Of a stretch of 11,477 nt of DNA, positions 5,901 through 11,477 are shown one piece after another (position 1 is the stretch's first letter; each line of letters opens with the position of its first letter). Made by a program: the position numbers and the translations under genes. The stretch is from Pseudobdellovibrio sp. (GTDB lineage Bacteria; Bdellovibrionota; Bdellovibrionia; Bdellovibrionales; Bdellovibrionaceae). The stretch is from positions 1-11,477 of the forward strand of contig JANWIU010000122.1 of the NCBI GenBank assembly GCA_025449725.1, read 5' to 3'. Below the pieces are notes generated by a model. That model had not been told where the DNA came from. It did not search any database and was given only the letters and a program-made list of their open reading frames with translations.

Positions 5901-7010
5901 ATGTCTGAACTCATCCCACCCTCGCCGGCTACTAAAAAAATCAAGCTTGTTCTCAGTGATTTGCATTTGGGAAAAGGCCGGCAATTAGATGACGGCAGTT
6001 TGAATTCATTAGAGGAATTTTACTATGCAGAAAAGCTGGTGGAGTTCATTCAGTATTATTCCACAGGCGCCTACCGTGACTACAGTGTTGAAATAATTGT
6101 TAACGGCGACTTCCTTAATTTTATTTCAGTTGATTACCGTGGACATTTTTTAACAGTTGTTACTGAATCCATCGCTCTTGAAATGTTAAAGTCGGTTATT
6201 AAAGGGCATATTCCTGTATTCAAAGCGATGGGCGATTTTTTAGCTCATCCTAACCGAAAAATCACCTATGTAATCGGAAATCACGATCAGGCCATGATGT
6301 TTCAGGCTTGTCGCGATCACTTAGATCAAGTCGTGGGATATCCGCTGCAGTATAAAAATATTATTTACTTCTTTGACGGAGTCCACGTCGAACACGGTCA
6401 TATGCATGAAGCTGCAAACCGCGTAGACCCCAAGAAATTCTTTCTTAAACAAGGGCTTCCTGAGCCGATATTGAATTTGCCGTGGGGATCACATTTTTTT
6501 GTGGAACTCGTTTTGAAGGTCAAAGAAAAATATCCGCATGTTGATAAGGTCAGACCGTTTGGAAAGCTAGTGGGCTGGACATTCATTAATGAGCCGGTGC
6601 TTTTTATTCGCGCCATGGGTTCGCTGGCCAAATATGTTTACAAAAGTATTTTTAATACAGAGGCCAAGTTCCGTTGGAGTTTTAAAAAATTGTTTAAAAT
6701 CTTTTTTGAAAATGCGGTGTATCCTGATTTAAGTACTGCGGCTAAAAAAATTCTTGTTGATTCGAGGGTGCACACCGTCATATTCGGGCACACTCATGTT
6801 TATGAGTACCGCCAATGGAGTGCGCAAAAAGAGTATTTTAATACAGGCACTTGGACCGAGCTGACATCTTTAGACGTCGGATCTCTGGGAAAAATAACAA
6901 AGTTAACCTATGTTTTGCTGGACTACGCGGATCAAGACACTCGACCTAGGGGTAGGTTAAAAGAGTGGAAGGGTTTTCATCGAATCGAGGAAGACGTTGC
7001 AGTTGCATAG
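5901..7010 (+). CDS. Calcineurin-like metallophosphoesterase, LpxH-like motif set
   Basis: This 369-residue protein has the full set of binuclear metallophosphoesterase motifs: DLHLG (D20, H22), NGDF (D70), GNHD (126-129), HGH (165-167) and GHTH (296-299). The DLHL and GNHD wording resembles LpxH, the UDP-2,3-diacylglucosamine pyrophosphatase of lipid A synthesis. It is much longer than E. coli LpxH (240 residues). About 130 residues separate HGH from GHTH and include an aromatic, basic helical stretch (about 195-270) that could cap the active site or touch membrane lipid. The substrate is therefore open: lipid A precursor, another nucleotide-linked lipid, or a phosphoprotein or nucleotide. 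No signal peptide is seen. TAAGG overlaps the stop of the upstream gene just three bases before the ATG, so translation is probably coupled. It shares a transcript with the coiled-coil gene. Confidence 0.82.
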   Translation: MSELIPPSPATKKIKLVLSDLHLGKGRQLDDGSLNSLEEFYYAEKLVEFIQYYSTGAYRDYSVEIIVNGDFLNFISVDYRGHFLTVVTESIALEMLKSVIKGHIPVFKAMGDFLAHPNRKITYVIGNHDQAMMFQACRDHLDQVVGYPLQYKNIIYFFDGVHVEHGHMHEAANRVDPKKFFLKQGLPEPILNLPWGSHFFVELVLKVKEKYPHVDKVRPFGKLVGWTFINEPVLFIRAMGSLAKYVYKSIFNTEAKFRWSFKKLFKIFFENAVYPDLSTAAKKILVDSRVHTVIFGHTHVYEYRQWSAQKEYFNTGTWTELTSLDVGSLGKITKLTYVLLDYADQDTRPRGRLKEWKGFHRIEEDVAVA

Positions 7011-7015
7011 AGAAC

Positions 7016-7044
7016 TTGAACGACCTTTACATTTCGTTCATAAT
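7016..7044 (+). promoter_or_regulatory. Candidate sigma-70-type promoter for the diguanylate cyclase gene, with inverted repeat
   Basis: TTGAAC (7016-7021, 4 of 6) and CATAAT (7039-7044, 5 of 6) are separated by exactly 17 bases, in the only sizeable gap of the signalling block (7011-7069). The inverted repeat TGAACG (7017-7022) / CGTTCA (7035-7040) spans from the -35 into the -10 and could be an operator. Transcription would start near 7051, giving a leader of about 20 bases. Within it AGGAG (7053-7057) lies a rather long 12 bases before the ATG. Confidence 0.45.
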
Positions 7045-7069
7045 ACTCAAGTAGGAGAGTTTACTTTAG

Positions 7070-7981
7070 ATGTCTGAAGTTTCTGACAAAACCAGTATTA
7101 TTTCGACTGAAACTTTCAAAGGAAAGCTGAAGGCCGCGGACGACGCGCCTCCGGCGGTGATTGTTTTGGTTGGACCTGTCGGTTATGTCGGAAAACAGTG
7201 GCTTATTACTAAAAATGACATGACTATTGGCCGCTCTGTTGAAGCGGAAGTCTACATTTCGGACTCTTCTTTGAGCCGCTCGCATGCAAAGTTCGAAGTC
7301 GGTTCTAACGACATTTTTATCATTGATTTAGGTTCTACTAATAAAACCATCGTTAATGGTGCGGTGCTGCCGCAGATGACGAAGCGAAAGCTTTTCAATA
7401 ACGATCAAATCAAAATCGGAAATATCATTCTTAAGTTCCTTGAAAAAGGAAATTTGGAATCCATTACGAACCAGCAGGTTTTTGAAAAGGCACAGAAAGA
7501 CGCTTTAACCGGCGCATTCAGTAAAGGTGCGCTTTTAGAAAAAGGCCCTGAAGCCGTTAAGCGGGCTGAAGTACTGAATGAGCCGCTTTCAGTAATTACA
7601 TTTGATATCGATCATTTTAAAAAAGTTAACGATACCATGGGGCATCCTGGTGGCGACTATATTCTTAAAGAGCTCGGTCAGCTAATGCAGGCTAAGCTTG
7701 TTCGTGCGAACGATTACTTTGCGCGCTTCGGTGGTGAAGAGTTTGTTATTATTCTTCAGGCCACAACCTTGAAGACCGCGCAAGAGGTGGCCGAACGGAT
7801 CCGCTCTACTGTAGAGGCGCATTCGTTCGTCTTTGAAGGTAAAAAAATTAAAGTAACTATTTCTATAGGAGTCTCTTCGATTATCCAAAACGATAATTGG
7901 GAGAAAATCTACAACCGTGCCGATCAGGCCCTTTATCAAAGTAAGCAGTCCGGGCGCAACAAGGTCACAGTGGCGGCCTAA
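7070..7981 (+). CDS. dgcB: FHA-GGDEF diguanylate cyclase (DgcB-like)
   Basis: This 303-residue cytoplasmic protein makes cyclic di-GMP from two GTP. An N-terminal tail (1-25) contains DKTSII (T8) and STETF. The FHA domain (about 51-125) has GRS (54-56), SRSH (69-72) and STNKT (N91), the residues that bind phosphothreonine. A helical linker leads to the GGDEF domain (about 135-302). Its active site reads GGEEF (221-225), a catalytically competent form, preceded at the normal distance by RAND (212-215), the RxxD product-inhibition site. From memory, B. bacteriovorus DgcB (Bd0742) has this architecture, is needed for prey invasion, and is reported to have its FHA domain sense a phosphorylated peptide in its own N-terminus; orthology here is inferred from architecture and context. 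The ATG at 7070 gives a complete tail. The PilZ receptor gene starts three bases after its stop. Confidence 0.9.
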   Translation: MSEVSDKTSIISTETFKGKLKAADDAPPAVIVLVGPVGYVGKQWLITKNDMTIGRSVEAEVYISDSSLSRSHAKFEVGSNDIFIIDLGSTNKTIVNGAVLPQMTKRKLFNNDQIKIGNIILKFLEKGNLESITNQQVFEKAQKDALTGAFSKGALLEKGPEAVKRAEVLNEPLSVITFDIDHFKKVNDTMGHPGGDYILKELGQLMQAKLVRANDYFARFGGEEFVIILQATTLKTAQEVAERIRSTVEAHSFVFEGKKIKVTISIGVSSIIQNDNWEKIYNRADQALYQSKQSGRNKVTVAA

Positions 7982-7984
7982 GTG

Positions 7985-8671
7985 ATGGACAATAATTTAG
8001 CCGCCGTCGATAGAAATGAAACTTATCAAATTCTAAGTCGGATAGCTAGAGGCCGTATTGAGATTCATCTTAAAGAGCAAGATAGTGAAAAAATAGTGAA
8101 GACAACACTCTTTAAAAACACGGCCCGCAAGCAGTTCTACGTTGAAAACAAAAAATTAAATTTTGATAAAAATAACGTAGTGACGTTTAAAATTATCATC
8201 GACCGTAAATTATTCTTCCTGAAGACCACTGTCAGAAAAGGCAATCAAGAATATTTTTTTGAAAACTTCGAACACATGTTTGAGCTGGTAAGAAGAAAGA
8301 AGCCGCGCTATTTGATTCCGGAACACTGGGCGCAAGTTGCTAAAGTGAATGCGGTGGATGCGCCGGTTGATTTAAAGTCTCCCGCTACTATATTAGATAT
8401 GTCTCGCACAGGAATGCGTTTATTCGTTCGTGCGGATTTGCCACGGTATCAAAAGAATCAGACGATTAATCTGTACTTTAAAATCTACCGTCGTGCTGAG
8501 ATTCTGGTTAAAAGCAAAATAGTCTATGTGCAAAATGACCCCGACGGGGGGAGCCCGATCGTCGGGCTTGAGTTTTCAGATAATTCAATATTGATCGGTA
8601 ACAAAATTCAGAATGTTTGCGATGACTTAGCCTTTTATTGGACTTCTGAATTAGACGTTCAACATAAGTAA
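7985..8671 (+). CDS. YcgR-like PilZ-domain c-di-GMP receptor
   Basis: This 228-residue protein has two parts. Residues about 11-100 look like the beta-rich N-terminal domain that precedes PilZ in YcgR-type proteins. Residues about 101-215 are a PilZ domain with the c-di-GMP-binding RxxxR (R104, R108 in RRKKPRYL) and DxSxxG (D138, S140, G143 in DMSRTGMRL), so binding should be intact. YcgR proteins slow flagellar motors; whether this one acts on flagella, gliding or another output is unknown. No signal peptide or membrane segment is seen. The frame follows the dgcB stop directly. A GTG at 7982 could add one residue, but the adjacent ATG at 7985 is the more likely start; no strong Shine-Dalgarno is visible for either, which suggests coupling to dgcB. 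Being next to the cyclase suggests a dedicated synthase-receptor pair. Confidence 0.85.
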   Translation: MDNNLAAVDRNETYQILSRIARGRIEIHLKEQDSEKIVKTTLFKNTARKQFYVENKKLNFDKNNVVTFKIIIDRKLFFLKTTVRKGNQEYFFENFEHMFELVRRKKPRYLIPEHWAQVAKVNAVDAPVDLKSPATILDMSRTGMRLFVRADLPRYQKNQTINLYFKIYRRAEILVKSKIVYVQNDPDGGSPIVGLEFSDNSILIGNKIQNVCDDLAFYWTSELDVQHK

Positions 8672-8690
8672 GTCTAATAGTCACCATTAG
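8650..8690 (+). other. Competing short hairpins at the end of the PilZ gene
   Basis: ATTAGAC (8650-8656) can pair with GTCTAAT (8672-8678) around the stop codon. Alternatively CTAAT (8674-8678) can pair with ATTAG (8686-8690), followed by GGAAATTTTA. Neither is strong and the T-run is short and interrupted. It may be a weak terminator or a processing site between the signalling block and the sigma factor gene. Confidence 0.3.
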
Positions 8691-8734
8691 GGAAATTTTA
8701 AAAAACCCAATAAAATCATACATTTAGGGCCATT

Positions 8735-8762
8735 TTGATCTTGCGGAATTGGCTCTTATATT
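8735..8762 (+). promoter_or_regulatory. Candidate sigma-70-type promoter for the ECF sigma factor gene
   Basis: TTGATC (8735-8740, 4 of 6) and TATATT (8757-8762, 5 of 6) are spaced by 16 bases in the 198-bp gap before the sigma factor gene. Transcription from near 8769 would give a leader of about 100 bases that contains the small upstream ORF described separately. I saw no obvious ECF-type promoter of the GGAACTT class here, so autoregulation cannot be argued from this region. Confidence 0.4.
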
Positions 8763-8788
8763 GCTATTACTTATATCAAGGGGATCAA

Positions 8789-8809
8789 ATGCAACTAGCA
8801 GGGGACTAG
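8789..8809 (+). promoter_or_regulatory. Possible six-codon upstream ORF and hairpin in the sigma factor leader
   Basis: AAGGGG is followed after five bases by ATG (8789), which opens MQLAGD and then TAG. The stop codon falls in the right arm of a small hairpin, ACTAG (8794-8798) with CTAGT (8806-8810). GCAGGGG occurs at 8798-8804, and a related GGCAGGGGGG forms the Shine-Dalgarno of the sigma factor gene just before 8870. The ribosome site is as good as that of the real genes nearby. A regulatory role is inference. Confidence 0.35.
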
Positions 8810-8869
8810 TCGCACCCACCGTGTAGAAAAGTAAAAAACATTAACCGAAAAAGGCAGGGGGGCTGTCTA

Positions 8870-9496
8870 ATGAAAAGAGAAAACGATCAAGATCTTAAAA
8901 CTGATTTAGAACTGATCGACGAAGTACGGAAGGGAAATCGTTCTTCATTCTCAGAACTCGTGAAACGACATCAAAGAGGAATGCTGCGGTTGAGTATGAG
9001 GTTTATGAAAGACATGGATCTGGCGCAAGATGTAGTTCAAGATTCCTTCATCAAAGCTTATGAGAAGCTTAATTTGTTCGAAGGACGCGCTAGTTTCAAA
9101 AGCTGGTTATATCAAATCACAGTAAATACCGCCCGTAATAAGTTGCGTGAAAACCGATATGATTTTTCAAATATCGATGATGTTCACTTAAGTGTTTCTG
9201 CAACAGCAGAAAATGGAATGGTTCACGCTGCTGTCAGCGAAATCATTCAAACTGAAGTTGACCGTCTGCCGTTCAAGCAAAAAACAGCTCTAGTCTTACG
9301 AGTATACGAAGACATGAGTTTTGCTGAAATTGCAGAGGTTATGGAGTGCCCGTACGACACAGCTAAGGCTAACTACAGGCATGCATTGTTAAAACTGAAG
9401 GAAACCTTCGAAGCTCAAAGCGAGCTCAGAAAGTGGACTGAAGATGTGGGTGGGTTTTTTATGGAAATGAACGCTAAATTTGCGGAGGCAGAATGA
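8870..9496 (+). CDS. ECF (group IV) RNA polymerase sigma factor, RpoE-like
   Basis: This 208-residue protein has the two ECF domains. Sigma-2 (about 24-93) contains FSELVKRHQRGMLRLSMRFM, the conserved AQDVVQDSFIKAYEKL and FKSWLYQITVNTARNKLR. Sigma-4 (about 128-178) contains RLPFKQKTALVLRVYEDMSFAEIAEVM and the DTAKANYRHALLKLKE recognition helix. A linker of about 35 residues and a 30-residue C-terminal tail flank sigma-4; no SnoaL or other added domain is seen. It directs RNA polymerase to a dedicated promoter set. From memory, an rpoE-like gene (bd0743) beside dgcB in B. bacteriovorus has been studied for effects on chaperonin gene expression; equivalence is inferred from position only. The start is set by a G-rich Shine-Dalgarno (AGGGGGG) and the first ATG after it. 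It overlaps the next gene by 4 bp (ATGA), the normal layout for a sigma/anti-sigma pair. Confidence 0.92.
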   Translation: MKRENDQDLKTDLELIDEVRKGNRSSFSELVKRHQRGMLRLSMRFMKDMDLAQDVVQDSFIKAYEKLNLFEGRASFKSWLYQITVNTARNKLRENRYDFSNIDDVHLSVSATAENGMVHAAVSEIIQTEVDRLPFKQKTALVLRVYEDMSFAEIAEVMECPYDTAKANYRHALLKLKETFEAQSELRKWTEDVGGFFMEMNAKFAEAE

Positions 9497-9972
9497 AAGA
9501 AACGAATTCTATGAAGGATGCATTGTTAGTCAGGAAGATGAAAGCCGAAGATCCAATCGAGCTGCCGATGGACGATATGTTCTTTGATAAATTACATGAT
9601 AAAATTATGGCCTCTGTCGAAAAGACGGAAGTAAAACCTGTAAGCAAGTGGGAAAAGACGTGGGTATTTCTCGACCAAAAGACCGCCTGGAGAGCCAAAG
9701 CCAGGAAGGCGGTGAAGTTGAGCATCGCCGCCGTAACTATGACGATTGGTTTAAGCCTGTTAAATCTAAGTTTGAACTTTTACCAACAAGCTCAGTATGT
9801 CAGAGAGAATATTAACAAACAGTCCATAATTGAAGCGGCTGAAAAGAACCCTGCTGCTTGGTCCGAGCTCATGACTTATCAGAATGAAAACGATTTTTAT
9901 TCTGAAATATTAAGCCAAAGAGACATCGCCACCTTTACAGAGGTAGACCAGGTTTTATCGCAGTCTTTATAG
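9493..9972 (+). CDS. Single-pass membrane protein, probable anti-sigma factor
   Basis: This 159-residue protein begins in the ATGA overlap with the sigma factor stop and has GGAGG four bases upstream, so it should be co-translated with the sigma factor. Residues 1-73 are charged and include LPMDDMFFDKLHDKIMASVE (about 24-43), a helical stretch of the kind found in short anti-sigma domains. Residues about 75-97 are one membrane span. Arg and Lys at 67-75 put the N-terminus in the cytoplasm. Residues 98-159 would be periplasmic. There is no HxxxCxxC zinc motif, so it is not a classical ZAS anti-sigma. The role as anti-sigma is inferred from overlap, topology and the DxFFDKLHDKI segment. The sequence alone does not prove binding, and it could also be a non-inhibitory partner. 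Confidence 0.78.
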   Translation: MKETNSMKDALLVRKMKAEDPIELPMDDMFFDKLHDKIMASVEKTEVKPVSKWEKTWVFLDQKTAWRAKARKAVKLSIAAVTMTIGLSLLNLSLNFYQQAQYVRENINKQSIIEAAEKNPAAWSELMTYQNENDFYSEILSQRDIATFTEVDQVLSQSL

Positions 9973-9992
9973 TCCATTCATTACCTGCACGA

Positions 9993-10041
9993 CTCGGAAA
10001 CGGATGTCCGAGATCAAGCCAGGCCTTCTAAGAAGAAGGTC
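9993..10041. other. Two tandem hairpins downstream of the anti-sigma candidate
   Basis: CTCGGA (9993-9998) pairs with TCCGAG (10007-10012) around an 8-base loop. Ten bases later GGCCTTCT (10022-10029) pairs with AGAAGGTC (10034-10041), including one G-T wobble, around an AAGA loop. Neither has a T-run after it, so intrinsic termination is doubtful; they may protect or process the sigma/anti-sigma transcript. Confidence 0.45.
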
Positions 10042-10145
10042 CGTTACCAAATCCTAAAAAATTTACATGATCTAAACCCCTAAAATCCTTCCTATTTTCA
10101 ATCATTTTATTCCATTGCCATAGCCGCACCGTTTCTTTAAGTTGC

Positions 10146-10155
10146 CCTTTAAAGG
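10146..10155. promoter_or_regulatory. Perfect 10-bp palindrome upstream of the secreted four-cysteine protein
   Basis: CCTTTAAAGG lies 26 bases before the preferred ATG at 10182. A possible but weak promoter (TTGCCA 10115-10120, TAAGTT 10138-10143, 17-base spacer) sits just upstream, which would place the palindrome at the transcription start. It is a candidate operator at best. Confidence 0.25.
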
Positions 10156-10181
10156 TCTTAGATGAACAGAGGGTGGGTTTC

Positions 10182-10619
10182 ATGGTTCAGTTTATCATTT
10201 CAATGGTCACATTGTTTTCGATTTCTTCTTTTGCCTCAACACTTCCGGCAAACGTCATTCGCTATCCTCAAGTAAAATTGCTTAACAACGATGACTTCGC
10301 ATTTAACTGTCCGGAGTTAAAAGAACTTCAAGTACGTGATGCCGGCGATCTAAGTATGATCACCGTACAAATGAACGGCGAAGTTGTAGTTATGAAAACA
10401 ACCGGCGAAAACCGCGTTTGTTATTCTGATGTAGTTTGTCCGACACAAGTATCGTTCGGAACAGACCGTCATTATTCAAAGATCGTTTTAACACGTAACA
10501 ATGACGGAAATTATCCGACAACGAACCTGGAAGGATTCAGCGACGTAACAGTTGATCTTTCTGAGACGCCTCGGTTCGGTTCTTACTATTGCCGTTACGA
10601 TCTCCCTGTAGCATACTAG
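10182..10619 (+). CDS. Small exported protein with four cysteines, unrecognised
   Basis: I do not recognise a family in this 145-residue protein. The N-terminus is a signal peptide: hydrophobic FIISMVTLFSISSFA followed by a plausible cleavage after FA at residue 18. No lipobox cysteine is present, so it should be soluble in the periplasm or released. The mature part is beta-rich in character and has four cysteines (AFNCPEL, NRVCYSD, VVCPTQ, YYCRYD), enough for two disulphides. A GTG at 10173 would add three residues, but ATG 10182 is preferred because AGAGGGTGGG lies just upstream at normal spacing, and the signal peptide is then compact. Only four bases separate its stop from the next gene, so the two exported proteins are probably made together. 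Its place behind the sigma/anti-sigma pair suggests an envelope-stress role, which is inference. Confidence 0.75.
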   Translation: MVQFIISMVTLFSISSFASTLPANVIRYPQVKLLNNDDFAFNCPELKELQVRDAGDLSMITVQMNGEVVVMKTTGENRVCYSDVVCPTQVSFGTDRHYSKIVLTRNNDGNYPTTNLEGFSDVTVDLSETPRFGSYYCRYDLPVAY

Positions 10620-10623
10620 AAGC

Positions 10624-11103
10624 ATGACCTGCATCATTACTCTTTTTTTGGCTGCAAGCCTTTTTGCAGTGCCTTCGTTCGCATTGAGCGAATCCGAAAT
10701 CAAAAAAAATCAGCTTGAAGATATCTTTATCTGGAAGATCAGTGACGAATTAAAACTGACAGCACAACAGGAAAAAACTTTTACAGAAGTCAGTAAAGAC
10801 CTGAACCGTAAAAAGTCCGAATTGAACCGCAAGATCCAGGAATGCATTTTAAAACTAAAGGAAAAAAATCAGGAAGCAGTATTGCAAAGTTATCGCAAGC
10901 TGATGACCGAATATAATCAGCTGTCGCTTAAAGAGTTCGACGCCATCAAAAAACTTTTAGGCTCACAGAAGTTTGCCGAGTATCTGCAGATCAAAAACGA
11001 ACTGACCAGCAAAGTTAAGTCGATTTTGATAGGTGAGCGAGCCGGTGAAAAGAAGGAACAAACGGTTAAGCTGCCACCGCCAAAAGTCATCGTCGAGAAA
11101 TAG
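10624..11103 (+). CDS. Periplasmic LTxxQ-motif protein (Spy/CnrX-like)
   Basis: This 159-residue protein has a clear signal peptide, with a hydrophobic run at 4-18 and cleavage expected after PSFA at residue 20. The mature part is almost all helix and charged. LTAQQ (45-49) matches the LTxxQ motif of the Spy/CpxP and CnrX (metal-resistance) group, in which helical periplasmic proteins act as chaperones or metal sensors. LGSQKFAEYL (112-121) looks like a degenerate second copy at the normal distance. A proline-rich tail (LPPPK) closes the protein. His is absent from the mature part and only one Cys (C74) is present, so the metal site of CnrX is not evident and a Spy-like chaperone is the better guess. 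The ribosome site is weak (AGAAG), consistent with coupling to the gene four bases upstream. It converges with the minus-strand gene with five bases between. Confidence 0.75.
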   Translation: MTCIITLFLAASLFAVPSFALSESEIKKNQLEDIFIWKISDELKLTAQQEKTFTEVSKDLNRKKSELNRKIQECILKLKEKNQEAVLQSYRKLMTEYNQLSLKEFDAIKKLLGSQKFAEYLQIKNELTSKVKSILIGERAGEKKEQTVKLPPPKVIVEK

Positions 11104-11108
11104 TAATC

Positions 11109-11477
11109 CTAAATTTTTTCAGTTGCCCATTTGTGAAGTTCTTTTTCCGCATCATCGGCATCATTCAGCTCTTCACATTTTTTGAGAAAATCGGGAACGT
11201 TAGCTCCGGATTTTTGATAAACTTTTTCGAAGTCATCGAGATTTTTCATATACGTATGAAACCCGATAAGATCCGCGTTGTTAAATTTTTTGCTGAAAAA
11301 AGCAGTGTAAGACCAGGATTTTAAGTTTGGCTTCAGCTGGGTTTCGAAGTTGACGGCAATCTGGTGCAGTCTTTCTTCTCTGATCTTTTCTTTTTCTTCA
11401 GGCGGTAAGTTTTTGCTGTGATCGAAATCGGTATACCACTTTTTTAACGAATTAATTTCTTCAGTGATGAATTTTGA
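11109..11477 (-). CDS. Unrecognised charged helical protein, C-terminal part (partial, start beyond right edge)
   Basis: On the minus strand the frame is open from the right edge to a TAG at 11111-11109, giving the last 122 residues of a protein that starts outside the window. The sequence is rich in Lys, Glu, Asp and aromatics, probably all helical, with stretches such as EEINSLKKWYTDFDH, PPEEKEKIREERLHQI, FHTYMKNLDDFEKVY and a final EKELHKWATEKI. One cysteine is present and there is no membrane segment. I recognise no domain. Codon use resembles the neighbours. An open frame of this length with a protein-like composition, convergent with the LTxxQ gene and ending five bases from it, makes it a real gene rather than chance. 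Confidence 0.7.
   Translation of the reverse strand, partial: SKFITEEINSLKKWYTDFDHSKNLPPEEKEKIREERLHQIAVNFETQLKPNLKSWSYTAFFSKKFNNADLIGFHTYMKNLDDFEKVYQKSGANVPDFLKKCEELNDADDAEKELHKWATEKI

Noticed and set aside
7012..7042. GAACTT upstream of dgcB as an ECF (sigma-E type) promoter
   Set aside because: The -35-like GAACTT is present but no TCTRA-like -10 occurs at 16-17 bases; a sigma-70-type pair with correct spacing explains the same region better.
9616..9650. EKTEVK in the anti-sigma candidate as another FHA-ligand motif
   Set aside because: The +3 residue is Lys, which does not fit the pattern of the other sites, and the segment is probably helical rather than disordered.
11133..11324. Open frame of 63 codons on the plus strand near the right edge
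   Set aside because: It is antisense to a longer uninterrupted minus-strand frame that runs off the window and ends neatly beside the LTxxQ gene; the composition, with many Phe and Ile, is typical of a shadow frame.
1..11477. Mobile element, prophage, toxin-antitoxin or CRISPR content
   Set aside because: No transposase, integrase, terminal repeats, spaced direct-repeat array or toxin-like small gene pair was seen; composition and gene packing are uniform.

Overview
The window looks like chromosomal DNA from a Bdellovibrio-like predatory bacterium (Bdellovibrionota). The case rests on gene content and order. An FHA-GGDEF diguanylate cyclase is followed by a PilZ protein and then by an ECF sigma factor. 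From memory, B. bacteriovorus carries dgcB (Bd0742) beside an rpoE-like sigma gene (bd0743) in the same arrangement. No database was searched, so species and locus equivalence are inference. Base composition is moderate to slightly AT-rich and uniform. I see no insertion sequence, prophage, CRISPR array, tRNA or rRNA.

Left part (1-4505). The end of an alpha/beta-hydrolase gene converges, with one base between, on an AlkB-like 2-oxoglutarate/Fe(II) dioxygenase gene on the minus strand. That gene diverges across only 29 bp from a stand-alone heptose-7-phosphate kinase (HldE/RfaE kinase domain) for LPS inner-core heptose. A 355-bp gap with a long imperfect hairpin, a candidate promoter and a structured leader precedes rlmN (23S rRNA/tRNA A2 methyltransferase). 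rlmN overlaps a PfkB-family kinase gene by 38 bp, and a clear rho-independent terminator closes this unit.

Middle part (4506-8671). This is a signalling block, all on the plus strand: an acidic, probably disordered protein with a long C-terminal coiled coil; a calcineurin-type metallophosphoesterase with an LpxH-like motif set; the FHA-GGDEF diguanylate cyclase with its own candidate promoter; and a YcgR-like PilZ c-di-GMP receptor. The cyclase's N-terminal tail and the disordered half of the coiled-coil protein share a repeated (D/E)(K/R)T-x-x-(I/F/V/D) motif. It fits the pThr+3 rule for FHA ligands, so the coiled-coil protein may be a phospho-dependent partner or scaffold of the cyclase.

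Right part (8672-11477). An ECF sigma factor gene, with a possible six-codon upstream ORF in its leader, overlaps by 4 bp a single-pass membrane protein gene that is a good anti-sigma candidate. Two small exported proteins follow: an unrecognised one with four cysteines, and a helical LTxxQ (Spy/CnrX-like) periplasmic protein. Together they could be an envelope-stress sensing cassette. The window ends in an unrecognised minus-strand gene whose start lies beyond the right edge.
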